Origin: Paenibacillus helianthi
GTDB taxonomy: Bacteria > Bacillota > Bacilli > Paenibacillales > Paenibacillaceae
Direction: 5' to 3'
DNA length: 32,226 nt
NCBI RefSeq assembly: GCF_001909055.1
Contig: NZ_LVWI01000075.1
Location: 1 to 32,226, forward strand
Shown in pieces: positions 24,897 to 32,226 of this stretch. A model generated the notes under the pieces. That model ran no database searches, had not been told where the DNA came from, and saw only the letters and a program-made list of their open reading frames with translations. Each line of letters begins with the position of its first letter. Positions within the stretch are counted from its first letter, which is position 1. Position numbers and translations under genes: made by a program.

Positions 24897-27296
24897 TTAC
24901 TCCAGGTATTGGCCCTCAATCTGATCTGCGCTTACCGGCTTGCTGTAGTAGAAGCCTTGTGCGTTGTAACACTGGATCTCCTTGAGCAGTGCGACTTGCT
25001 CTATCGTCTCTACGCCTTCGGCGACGATGGTCAGCCCGAGCTGCTTGGCCATGGAGATAATCATCTCGGCGATGGCCCGGCTGTCGGTGTCAGTCGTGAT
25101 TTTGCGGACAAAGGAACGGTCAATCTTCAGGCAGCCAATAGGAAGGCTCTGCAAATAGCTGAGCGAGCTGTAGCCTGTCCCAAAGTCATCCATAGACACG
25201 GAAATCCCGGCTCCCTGCAGATCATTCAGGATACTGATTACATGTTCTTCGTTGTGCATCATCGCACTTTCTGTAATCTCAAGCTCCAGCAGCTGGGTGT
25301 CGAAGTCAAGCTCACGGATGGTACTCATAATTGTCTGGAAAATATCCGGCTTCATCAAATGGATCTGCGAGACATTGACGGCAACGGGAACGACCTGGCG
25401 GCCCTCACGCTCCCACTTTTTCACCTGGGTACAGGCCGTTCTTAGCACCCATTGCTCCAGCGGAATAATGAAGCCGGATTTCTCTGCCAGCGGAATGAAC
25501 TCCAGGGGAGGAATCATGCCCAGAATGGGGTGCTCCCAGCGAACTAATGCTTCAAGGCCGACGATTTCGCCGCTGCGGATATCAATTTTGGGCTGATAGA
25601 ACAGCCGGATCTGATCATTGTCCAGCGACTGCTCCAGATCATTCTCCAGAATAATCCGTTCCAGACTGGTCTGGTCGCGTTCCGCATCGTAGAACTGATA
25701 CTGGGAGCTGCCATTCTCTTTGGCATTATACATCGCAGTATCGGCGTGCTTCACCAGGGAGTCAGCATCAAGGCCATCCTCCGGAAAGCAGGCGATCCCT
25801 ACAGAAGCAGACAATTTCACAGTATGGTTACCCACTTCAAACGGATGTGTAAATTCACCCACGATGGTGGCTGCCAGGGCTTCCGTCTCCGCACGCGTAC
25901 GCAGATGGGGAACCAGCACTGTGAATTCGTCCCCGCCCATCCGTGCAATGCTGCAGGAAGAGGGCACACAGTTCTTCAGCTTGCCTGCCGCCTGCTGGAT
26001 GACCTTGTCACCGAAGGAATGACCGAATAAATCGTTGATCCGTTTGAAGCGGTCCAGATCAATGAAGAACAGTGTGAACGGGTAAGCAGGGAGGCCGGTC
26101 TGCGCTGTATGCTCAAGCAGCAGATTGTGAAAAGAACGGCGGTTGGCAAGCCCGGTTAGCTCATCTTGGTAGGCCAGATGACGGATGGTTTCCTGGTCTT
26201 TCTTATTCTTGGTGATGTCCTTAATAATGCTGTAGATGCCCACTGGGACGTCTTCGACCACGATCGGAAGCGAAGTGAGCCAGAAGGTCAGCATAGTACC
26301 ACCAGGGTTCCGCAGCTGGAGCTCGATGGTACTGGATTTGCCGCGGAGGACATGCCGGTAATGGTGCTGAGCCAGTGAATGGTACGCTCCCTCAAAAAGA
26401 TCCGAGAAGTGCCGTCCGACCAGCTCCTGGTCTAGCTGCTGGGCGAGCAGCTCCGCCTGACGGTTCAGACCGGTGACAATACCCTGGGCATCGAACGCCA
26501 GCACACTGTCCGGATTGTATTCAAAGAGTGACATATAATGTTGTTCTGTCTCCATAATTCTGCGGTTCTGATATTCCTGGCGGGTGTCCCTGTAGGCGTC
26601 CGGGATGATATACAGGCCTGTACAGATAAACAGCGTCAAGATATAGGGAATCAGATGCAAATAGCTTCCCGGATCGGCATCCTCGACCGGAATCACCGAG
26701 AAGGCGCAGAGGAGGGGAATCATCAGCAGCCCTATTGCACAGAGGAAGATGCCTGGAACCGTGGCCTTGGAATATAGTTGATGCTCTCGGTTGCGGTTCG
26801 AGATCACCAGGACACGCAGAATGGCGAGACACAGACTGAGGGCGGAAGCTGCAGTCATGAAGACGAGTACGGGCTTCCAGACCAGAAATTCACGGAACAA
26901 AAAGATGATATTCAGGTAATCGAACACCAGAATGGTCCCGGCGATCAACAGACTGATTCTGAAGTGACGTCCTGTATGGCTGCGGGGCATGCTGGAATAC
27001 CGGATGCCAAAATAAGTAGCAGCCCAGCAGCCGCCGAGAGTGAACAAGAGATGCAGTATGTAATATTTCGGAGCCAGAGGGAGGTTAAGCGACAAAGGCA
27101 CCAGGATGTGGGAGGCACTAAAAGCAGTGGTGCCCAGGATCATCACCTTCATTCGTGTGAACCGCCTCCCCCGGCCTTGGCCGTCATTATGGAAGGGAGC
27201 TGCTCCGAAGACAATGAGAGTGCAGGACGCAAGGCTTGCCAGCAGGGCCAGAGCCAATTGCAGCCAGTTCATATTCAAGGGTTGCAAGTATAACAT
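24897..27296 (-). CDS. Membrane PAS-GGDEF-EAL cyclic-di-GMP protein
   Basis: Protein of 799 aa. An N-terminal membrane region of about seven helices (1-235) is followed by a PAS domain (about 252-365), a GGDEF domain with intact MGGDEF (454-458) and an EAL domain (about 545-795). The latter keeps EALVRW (582 on), MDDFGTGYSSL and EGVET. The inhibitory RxxD site normally nine residues before GGDEF is replaced by PSSC, so product inhibition is unlikely. The membrane region recalls a MHYT sensor, but its motifs are degenerate (SASHILVPL). Both catalytic motifs look intact, so synthase or phosphodiesterase dominance cannot be decided. GAGG lies about 7 nt before the ATG. Confidence 0.93.
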   Translation of the reverse strand: MLYLQPLNMNWLQLALALLASLASCTLIVFGAAPFHNDGQGRGRRFTRMKVMILGTTAFSASHILVPLSLNLPLAPKYYILHLLFTLGGCWAATYFGIRYSSMPRSHTGRHFRISLLIAGTILVFDYLNIIFLFREFLVWKPVLVFMTAASALSLCLAILRVLVISNRNREHQLYSKATVPGIFLCAIGLLMIPLLCAFSVIPVEDADPGSYLHLIPYILTLFICTGLYIIPDAYRDTRQEYQNRRIMETEQHYMSLFEYNPDSVLAFDAQGIVTGLNRQAELLAQQLDQELVGRHFSDLFEGAYHSLAQHHYRHVLRGKSSTIELQLRNPGGTMLTFWLTSLPIVVEDVPVGIYSIIKDITKNKKDQETIRHLAYQDELTGLANRRSFHNLLLEHTAQTGLPAYPFTLFFIDLDRFKRINDLFGHSFGDKVIQQAAGKLKNCVPSSCSIARMGGDEFTVLVPHLRTRAETEALAATIVGEFTHPFEVGNHTVKLSASVGIACFPEDGLDADSLVKHADTAMYNAKENGSSQYQFYDAERDQTSLERIILENDLEQSLDNDQIRLFYQPKIDIRSGEIVGLEALVRWEHPILGMIPPLEFIPLAEKSGFIIPLEQWVLRTACTQVKKWEREGRQVVPVAVNVSQIHLMKPDIFQTIMSTIRELDFDTQLLELEITESAMMHNEEHVISILNDLQGAGISVSMDDFGTGYSSLSYLQSLPIGCLKIDRSFVRKITTDTDSRAIAEMIISMAKQLGLTIVAEGVETIEQVALLKEIQCYNAQGFYYSKPVSADQIEGQYLE

Positions 27297-27434
27297 GGAG
27301 TACCTCTTTCGTTATGTAGATAATATATAAAAGGTAAATTATGTAGGCCTTTTTTCATAGGACATTTATCGTATATAAACAATAAATTAGACGATTAAAC
27401 TCCTTTTATGATAAAAATACGAAAAAATCATGAC

Positions 27435-27480
27435 AAAAAACCTCCAATCTACAGTATATGTAGGATCGGAGGTCTTTTTA
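27435..27480 (-). terminator. Terminator of the dioxygenase gene, bidirectional
   Basis: CCTCC (27441-27445) pairs with GGAGG (27468-27472) and the stem extends inward with mismatches. A-rich flank (27435-27440) and T-rich flank (27473-27480) give function in both directions. It lies about 30 bp beyond the dioxygenase stop codon. Confidence 0.75.
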
Positions 27481-27504
27481 TATGCGTGTTCATCGTGTTC
27501 AAGG

Positions 27505-28272
27505 TTAAAAAGTAACCGAGAGGTAGCTGAGCGACCCCATTTCGTAGCTCCGGTGGACTTCTTGAGGCGTCCGGGCGGGATTGCCGCTCCCCATAGTGAT
27601 GTACAGCGGAACGAAGTGCTCGGGCCGGGGTACAGCCAGCTTGGCATACGGTGCCTGCACTTCATAGCTGAATAGAGCATTCAAGTCATGCTTATGCATA
27701 TGTTCAATCAGCCAATCGTCGAAAGCAACAGCCTTAGGGTCAGGAGCCGTGGCATCCGGGTTCATGGTACGGAAATTATGAACCGTAGCCCCGCTGCCCA
27801 TAATCAGGATGTCTTCTTCATCCAGACCCCGCAGCGCTTCACCAATCCGGTACTGCTCCGCCGGTGACAAATACGGATTAACGGAGATTTGAATGACTGG
27901 ACAGACAGGAACCGGGAACATCCGCAGGAGAGGGACCCAGGACCCGTGATCGAGACCGCGCTTCGTATCGAACTGAACAGAAATATCTTGGGCCCTGAAG
28001 CGGTCCGCCAGGGACGCTGCCAGCGCAGATGAGCCTTTGGCCGGGTATTTGATCTGGTACATCTGGTCGGGAAAGCCGCCAAAATCATAAACCATGTCAT
28101 ACACATCATCCGTGGAGGAGACGGTCAGCACCTCGGTTTCCCAGTGGGCTGTAAAGATGACAATAGCCTTAGGCTTAAGCTGCTGTCCGTAGGAGAGCAG
28201 GAAATCTGTACAAGGGGTATTCTGTATCGCCATCAAGGGAGATCCGTGACCAACAAAGAGGGGGGCAATCAT
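27505..28272 (-). CDS. 4,5-DOPA dioxygenase-like extradiol enzyme (LigB family, YgiD-like)
   Basis: Protein of 255 aa from the ATG at 28272 (AAGGAG 8 nt upstream). Family signatures are FVGHGSPL near the N-terminus, TAHWET, DFGGFP, GLDHGSWVPL, MGSGATVHNF and PEHFVPLY. Candidate metal ligands and catalytic histidines are H9, H43, H109, H165 and H219, all present. These enzymes open catechol rings next to the diol (extradiol), using Fe or Zn at the active site. In Bacillota related genes are often induced by quinones or catechols. It has its own promoter overlapping an inverted repeat and a terminator at 27435-27480. Confidence 0.92.
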   Translation of the reverse strand: MIAPLFVGHGSPLMAIQNTPCTDFLLSYGQQLKPKAIVIFTAHWETEVLTVSSTDDVYDMVYDFGGFPDQMYQIKYPAKGSSALAASLADRFRAQDISVQFDTKRGLDHGSWVPLLRMFPVPVCPVIQISVNPYLSPAEQYRIGEALRGLDEEDILIMGSGATVHNFRTMNPDATAPDPKAVAFDDWLIEHMHKHDLNALFSYEVQAPYAKLAVPRPEHFVPLYITMGSGNPARTPQEVHRSYEMGSLSYLSVTF

Positions 28273-28311
28273 CGTAAACGCTCCTTTTCGTATCAAATAG
28301 GTTCACATTAT

Positions 28312-28359
28312 TACTTACATTATGTTATTAAGTATACATTATATATTATATTTCGTAAA
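28312..28359 (-). promoter_or_regulatory. Dioxygenase promoter with overlapping inverted repeat
   Basis: On the minus strand TTTACG (28359-28354) and TATACT (28336-28331) lie 17 nt apart. The inverted repeat TACTTA-N11-TAAGTA (28312-28334) starts inside this -10 and covers the transcription start, the layout of a repressor operator. Redox/quinone-responsive MarR- and DUF24-type repressors use similar sites, but the actual repressor is not encoded here. Confidence 0.5.
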
Positions 28360-28455
28360 GTTATTTATTGGGATGGATGCTGAAACGTCAAAAAGTGGCA
28401 ACTTATTAAGGAACTGTCCATCTTTTGTTTTTTTTTCTGTATATAATCATATTAC

Positions 28456-28484
28456 ATAGGGATAGCTGGATTGCGGGAGAATTG
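28456..28484 (+). promoter_or_regulatory. Sigma-H-like promoter before the KinB-like kinase gene
   Basis: ATAGGGATA (28456-28464) and GGAGAATTG (28476-28484) are separated by 11 nt, close to the sigma-H pattern RNAGGAWWW-N11/12-RNNGAATWW (one mismatch in the -35, one in the -10). The gene starts at 28559. A perfect TATAAT at 28442-28447 nearby lacks a usable -35. Confidence 0.4.
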
Positions 28485-28558
28485 TATAGGGAATTTCCTG
28501 GAGTTTCCTTATAATAGAAATAAGTACACTAGAACCACTAGCTGAGAGGAAGTTAGCC

Positions 28559-29797
28559 TTGTTCGAAACCTTACTTTTGAATTTCTTGTTTTTATTGTTT
28601 CCAGTCTTGATCGTAGTGATTTTCTTTGAAAATAGAGTGTACCCCTACAATAACAAGCTGCTTGTGCTGATGTCCGCCGTGACGATGGTTCTGTGTATTG
28701 CCAAGCCTATTCGCCTGGAAATGGGATATATATATGATCTCAGATATATCCCGTTTATACTTGTGGCGCTTTTTGGCGGATACCGGAACGTCATTCCGTT
28801 ATATGTAATCATGAATATTTACCGTTTCTATGTAGGAGGTGCGGGCACGCTCCCCTCCTTCCTGTTCTCAACGGCGGTGCTGTTGCTGGTGCCTTATTTT
28901 AGCAAACGCTTCATCAAGCGCTCTTCCAACCGCCGCATCTTCTGGGCAGCAGCTATTGCCACGTTAACCATGGGAATCTACCTGATGATTCTGGGGACGA
29001 TGACGGGGAAGTTGGACAAGCAATTTTGGACGCTCACGGTCTATGCCTTGATGACACATGCCGTAGTGATGAGCATCATCATGATTTTGATCGAGCAGAT
29101 TATCACCAATATCAAGAACCGTGACCGGATTCTCCAGTCGGAGCGCCTGAATGTAGTCAGTGAGCTGGCGGCCAGTGTATCCCATGAAATCCGAAATCCG
29201 CTCACGGTGACCAGCGGTTTTTTGCAGCTGCTCAATAAATCAACTTCCATTACGCCCGAGGAAAAAGAATATGTACAATTGTCGTTGCTGGAGCTGAACC
29301 GTGCAGAGAAGATCGTTAGCGATTATCTCTCTTTTGCCAAGCCGCAATCCGATAATATGGTGTTCTCCAATATGCAGGCGGAAGCAGAGTACACCAAGAA
29401 CATCATTATGCCCTATGCGTCCATCCACAAGGTGGAGGTCAAGTTCAGCTTCGACAACACGCTCAATAAAAGCTATGACAAGAACCAAATCCAGCAATGC
29501 CTGATCAACCTCTACAAAAACGGGATTGAAGCGATGAGAGATAAGGACGGGGGCATCCTCACCATCGATATCTCGGAGAAGAAGCAAAACATTCTGATCA
29601 CGATCCGGGACACCGGCATCGGCATGACGAAGGAAGAAATCTCACGCCTGGGCAAGCCGTATTACTCCACCAAAGAAGAAGGAACCGGACTCGGGATGCT
29701 GATGGCCTACAGCACGATCAATAAGGTTAAGGGGAACATTGAGGTGGAGAGTGAAAAGGGCAGGGGTACAACCTTCCTCATCACCATCCCTACCTAG
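28559..29797 (+). CDS. KinB-like membrane sensor histidine kinase
   Basis: Protein of 412 aa that begins with TTG, preceded by GAGGAAG at a 6-nt spacing. The N-terminal half (about 1-185) is six membrane helices of the 5TM-5TMR_LYT type. The HisKA domain has SELAASVSHEIRNPLTVTSG with H209 and the ATPase domain has N-box CLINLYKNGIEAM, DTGIGM and GTGLGM. This is the layout of KinB/KinD-like sporulation kinases, which feed phosphate to the Spo0 relay. No partner regulator lies next to it, as is typical for phosphorelay kinases. A sporulation role is inferred, not shown. Confidence 0.88.
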   Translation: MFETLLLNFLFLLFPVLIVVIFFENRVYPYNNKLLVLMSAVTMVLCIAKPIRLEMGYIYDLRYIPFILVALFGGYRNVIPLYVIMNIYRFYVGGAGTLPSFLFSTAVLLLVPYFSKRFIKRSSNRRIFWAAAIATLTMGIYLMILGTMTGKLDKQFWTLTVYALMTHAVVMSIIMILIEQIITNIKNRDRILQSERLNVVSELAASVSHEIRNPLTVTSGFLQLLNKSTSITPEEKEYVQLSLLELNRAEKIVSDYLSFAKPQSDNMVFSNMQAEAEYTKNIIMPYASIHKVEVKFSFDNTLNKSYDKNQIQQCLINLYKNGIEAMRDKDGGILTIDISEKKQNILITIRDTGIGMTKEEISRLGKPYYSTKEEGTGLGMLMAYSTINKVKGNIEVESEKGRGTTFLITIPT

Positions 29798-29882
29798 CTC
29801 TGTGGCAGACCCCTGTTCAAAAATGATAAAGTATTTATTGAAGATAGAATTCTCAGGAAATCGTAACCAGGAGGCAGAAGGA

Positions 29883-30275
29883 ATGAGACAAGAATTGATC
29901 GCACAATTAAATAAGTGGCATGAGGAGGACAAATACCAGGAAATCGTAGACCGGATCAAAGAAACGCCGACGATACTTATTGATGATGAGCTGGCCACCC
30001 ATTTGGGGAGAGCGCTGAACAATCTGGGGCGGTATAAAGAAGCGCTGAAATGGTTCATGAAGACGGCTGACCAGGGCAAGAAGGACCCGTTATGGCATTT
30101 CCGTGTGGGGTACGCCCACTATTATCTGGACCAGCTGAAGGATGCGATCCGGGAATTCGAAATTGCGCACAAGCTGGACCCTGAAGATGAAGATACGGTA
30201 CAGTTCCTGGAATGGAGCCGCAAGGAAGCTACTGAAGCCCCGGCGGATAAGGATTCTGACGAAGAAGATGAATGA
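29883..30275 (+). CDS. Small tetratricopeptide-repeat protein
   Basis: Protein of 130 aa, start ATG with GGAGG 8 nt upstream. Residues about 35-105 form two to three TPR helix pairs (HLGRALNNLGRYKEALKWFMK, LWHFRVGYAHYYLDQLKDAIREFEIAHKLDPED). The tail is acidic (SDEEDE). It follows the kinase gene by 85 bp on the same strand and may be co-transcribed. TPR proteins act as protein-binding adaptors; its partner is unknown. Confidence 0.85.
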   Translation: MRQELIAQLNKWHEEDKYQEIVDRIKETPTILIDDELATHLGRALNNLGRYKEALKWFMKTADQGKKDPLWHFRVGYAHYYLDQLKDAIREFEIAHKLDPEDEDTVQFLEWSRKEATEAPADKDSDEEDE

Positions 30276-30336
30276 AGAATTGAGGGGAAGTCATTAGGCG
30301 TGAGAGGGATGCCAGTGGTTGCCGACTAGGCGCTTC

Positions 30337-30661
30337 GAGAGGTATAAGTACCTCTGAGTTTGCCAGACTTGAACTACTTGGTGGAATGAGAGGTATAAGT
30401 ACCTCTGAATTGCCGGATTTGAGCTATTTGGTGGAATGAGAGGTATAAGTACCTCTGAATTTGCCGGATTTAAGCTATTTGGGGGAATGAGAGGTATAAG
30501 TACCTCTGAGTTTGCCAGACTTGAGCTACTTGGTGGAATGAGAGGTATAAGTACCTCTGAGTTTGCCGGATTTGAGCTATTTGGTGGAATGAGAGGTATA
30601 AGTGCCTCTGAGTTTGCCAGACTTGAGCTATTTGGTGGAATGAGAGGTATAAGTACCTCTC
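30337..30661. repeat. Seven tandem 51-bp units, each starting with a hairpin
   Basis: Units start at 30337, 30388, 30438, 30489, 30540, 30591 and 30642. The period is 51 bp, except for one 50-bp unit (30388) that has lost a T. The last unit stops after the hairpin. Every unit opens with AGAGGTA-TAAG-TACCTCT, a 7-bp stem with a 4-nt loop, and continues with a less conserved GAGTTTGCCAGACTTGAGCTA-like segment. The single change in the stem (TACCTCT to TGCCTCT at 30601-30607) leaves a G-U pair. The period is a multiple of three, so several frames stay open, but no ribosome site is present and changes are mostly non-synonymous in the longest frame. I regard it as non-coding. Confidence 0.9.
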
Positions 30662-30830
30662 ATTCTGCACCTGTGCGCCCCGGCGGGCTTAAGAGCGGCC
30701 ATGCTAGGAAACCAACAAACCAGCTAATGGTATGTCAAGCACAGCTTTTGGATACCTCCGAAATTTGTTATACTGTTGAAGACATAACAAATAAACCTCC
30801 ATTATTTGGAAGTTTATGGATAATGTAAAG
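30662..30830 (+). other. Gap with an extended -10 promoter and hairpin beside the IS110 end
   Basis: No gene is seen. TG-T-TATACT (30766-30774) is an extended -10 box; the -35 is poor. Just after it ATAAAC-C-TCC (30791-30800) pairs with GGA-A-GTTTAT (30808-30817). The transcript would run into the 3' end of the IS110 element, so it may be a promoter cut off from its gene by the insertion. Confidence 0.35.
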
Positions 30831-31984
30831 TTAAAGAGTGTAGGGTTGCCCTTTCTTAAGCATAGCGTACACGTGATGGAGTAACTTGTTGGCGCAAGCG
30901 ATCACGGCTACTTTATGGGGCTTTCCTTCACTCTTTTTTCTGTCGTAATACTCCCTGAGACGAGGGTTTAGTTCTCCTCGTAATCCGCATGTTACCGCTA
31001 AATACATCGCTCCACAAACTTCCCTGAACTGAAGACACTTGGATCGATTCCAGCATATGCCACCAGTTGTTTGGGATGGTGAAACTGTGAAGCGTCACCA
31101 ATTTCAGAAATAATGGCCGTGGCCAACTTTGTTCCGACCCCAGGGATAGATTCCAGAAGCTGAACTTCGGCCAGAGTCTCTGACAGCTCCAGGATTACTT
31201 TTTCGAGTGCTGCAAGTTGCTTTTGAAATTCACGAACAAGAGTCAGCAGACTTCGCAGCGCCATCTCCAGACCATAAGGAACGCGCTGCACGGGATTATC
31301 CGCGATTGCGTTCTGTAGCGCTGCTACCTTGCGGTTCATCCAAGCTTCAGAACGTGAAGCCTGGGTGGCCGCTTTCACCATGCCCATCCAAGCTTCTGGA
31401 GTTTGAGCTTTCACCCCTTCTGAAGTGAGACAAGCTTCTAGCAAATTCAAGGACGTTTTGGAATATAAATCTTTAAACACACCCTCGTAACTCGGAAAGA
31501 TCTGATCTACAAGTGTGCGCATATTCAGCTTAGCTTGAACATACAAGCTTGTGATAAACTCGTGCTCTCGGGTTAAGAACTGTAAGTCCACCAACGCTTC
31601 TTTTCGTCCGGGATAGGCAGACCAGTTCTCTTCCTGGTAATACAGATCCCCTAAATGCCAGGCATCTGATGCGTCCGTTTTAACTTTACGCAATCCAGTT
31701 CTTCTTGCTCTCTGTGCTTGCAGCGGATTGACGAGAATAACTTCATATCCTGCCTGTTGTAAATAGAGCACCAATACACGATGATAATGCCCGGTGGGTT
31801 CTAAAATAACCACTGGCTTATGAGTCGTCTTCTTCTCTATTTCCTCCAAGAGTTGTTTTAGCTTATCGAACCCTTTAGGGGTATGCAGAATTTCTTGGTC
31901 GCGTCCATAAGGGTTATTCCGTTTAATAAATGCTTGGGCAACAGATTTTCCTTTGGCTACATCCATGCCAATAACGGGTTTCAT
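30831..31984 (-). pseudogene. IS110-family transposase, disrupted by internal deletion/frameshift
   Basis: The ATG at 31984 has GGAGGAG upstream and begins MKPVIGMDVAKGKSVAQAF, with the first DEDD acid in the expected place. Reading continues to the serine-domain segment YAGIDPSVFSSGKF and then hits a stop at 30998-31000. Shifting the frame just before that stop resumes a perfect family C-terminus (MYLAVTCGLRGELNPRLREY, then HKVAVIACANKLLHHVYAML) to a TAA at 30831-30833. Family members normally have about 17-20 more residues between these parts. I infer a short deletion that also shifted the frame, so the enzyme is inactive unless supplied in trans. Confidence 0.88.
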
Positions 31985-32165
31985 CTTCTCCTCCTCATTC
32001 GAATTCGCCGGTATTCCCACAATGGTTCCTACTCCACAGCTTCGCGTGTGATACGAGGTCTGATGCCTCAACCAGCTCAAACATGGTAGAAGGGTGTAGT
32101 GGGAGAACTGTTTGTTATTCGGGGTTATCCCCAGGGGCTGTCACGTTCTCCCGGCTACTTCCATC
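31985..32165 (-). ncRNA. Leader of the IS110 element, candidate bridge-RNA region
   Basis: The leader lies 5' of the transposase on its sense strand, where IS110-group elements encode a bridge RNA. GGGAGAAC (32101-32108) pairs with GTTCTCCC (32145-32152), then come two opposed 12-nt unpaired sides (32109-32120 and 32133-32144) and a GGGG-TTAT-CCCC cap (32121-32132). A stem, a symmetrical internal loop and a capped distal stem is the shape of a target- or donor-binding loop. The second loop is less clear (GAGG/CCTC at 32055-32069). Confidence 0.45.
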
Positions 32166-32177
32166 GTAAAGCGGTCA

Positions 32178-32211
32178 TTAAAAAAGGCCAACCAGTAATC
32201 TCTGGTTGACC
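32178..32211 (-). terminator. Terminator of a gene right of the window
   Basis: On the minus strand GGTCAACCAG (32211-32202) pairs with CTGGTTGGCC (32195-32186; one G-U pair), 6-nt loop, followed by TTTTTTA. The gene that it ends is outside the window. Confidence 0.75.
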
Positions 32212-32226
32212 TAATAATACGAAGGG

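Noticed and set aside
24867..25445. 192-codon plus-strand frame opposite the EAL domain
   Set aside because: Antisense of conserved EAL coding sequence, no Shine-Dalgarno site.
30337..30661. CRISPR array
   Set aside because: The period is fixed, the intervening segments are also repeats of each other rather than unique spacers, and no cas genes are nearby.
30436..30828. 130-codon open frame through the tandem repeat
   Set aside because: Its start lies inside the repeat without a ribosome site, the period of 51 keeps any stop-free frame open, and differences between units are mostly non-synonymous. A 1-bp loss in the second unit already breaks the frame upstream.

Overview
The window reads like a mid-GC Bacillota chromosome, most probably Paenibacillus or a close relative. 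The reasons are strong Shine-Dalgarno sites (GGAGG/AGGAGG), a lipoprotein sugar-binding protein served by a YesM/YesN-type two-component pair, a MacAB-like exporter operon with its own OmpR-type pair, an ECF sigma/anti-sigma pair, a KinB-like kinase, RHS toxin debris and IS110 elements. The genus is an inference from gene content.

Layout. 1-187: 5' part of an IS110-family transposase (minus strand), cut by the window edge. 382-7123 (minus): a carbohydrate-uptake locus transcribed sensor kinase -> AraC-type regulator -> lipoprotein binding protein -> [terminator] -> two permeases -> terminator. No ATPase is encoded here, so a shared one must energise it. 7200-8080 (plus, AT-rich): decayed RHS polymorphic-toxin module with a broken presumed toxin tail, an intact small zinc-ribbon protein (presumed immunity protein) with its own RBS and terminator, and a fragment of the conserved end of the RHS core. 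8161-15954 (minus): six-gene operon, mostly with 4-bp stop/start overlaps, encoding an 854-aa secreted protein of no recognised family, a MacA-like adaptor, a MacB-like ATPase and permease, a histidine kinase and an OmpR-type regulator. An ECF sigma/anti-sigma pair (16131-17670) diverges from it across a palindrome-rich gap.

17749-20169 (minus) holds a MerR-like coiled-coil protein, an AIM24-family protein and an AraC-type regulator. The last diverges from a three-gene plus-strand operon (20298-23131: Gfo/Idh/MocA dehydrogenase and two TIM-barrel isomerase/epimerase-like proteins), probably for a sugar or cyclitol. Then come an SGNH esterase (plus), a small unknown protein (minus), a large membrane PAS-GGDEF-EAL protein (minus) and a 4,5-DOPA-dioxygenase-like LigB protein (minus) whose promoter overlaps an inverted repeat. 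Next are a KinB-like kinase (plus) and a TPR protein (plus).

The right end holds a seven-copy 51-bp tandem repeat in which every unit starts with a hairpin, then a second, different IS110-family element. Its transposase is broken by an internal deletion/frameshift, and its 5' leader can fold like the guide loop of a bridge RNA. The least explained loci are the six-gene exporter operon with its large secreted first gene, the hairpin tandem repeat and the RHS cassette remnant.
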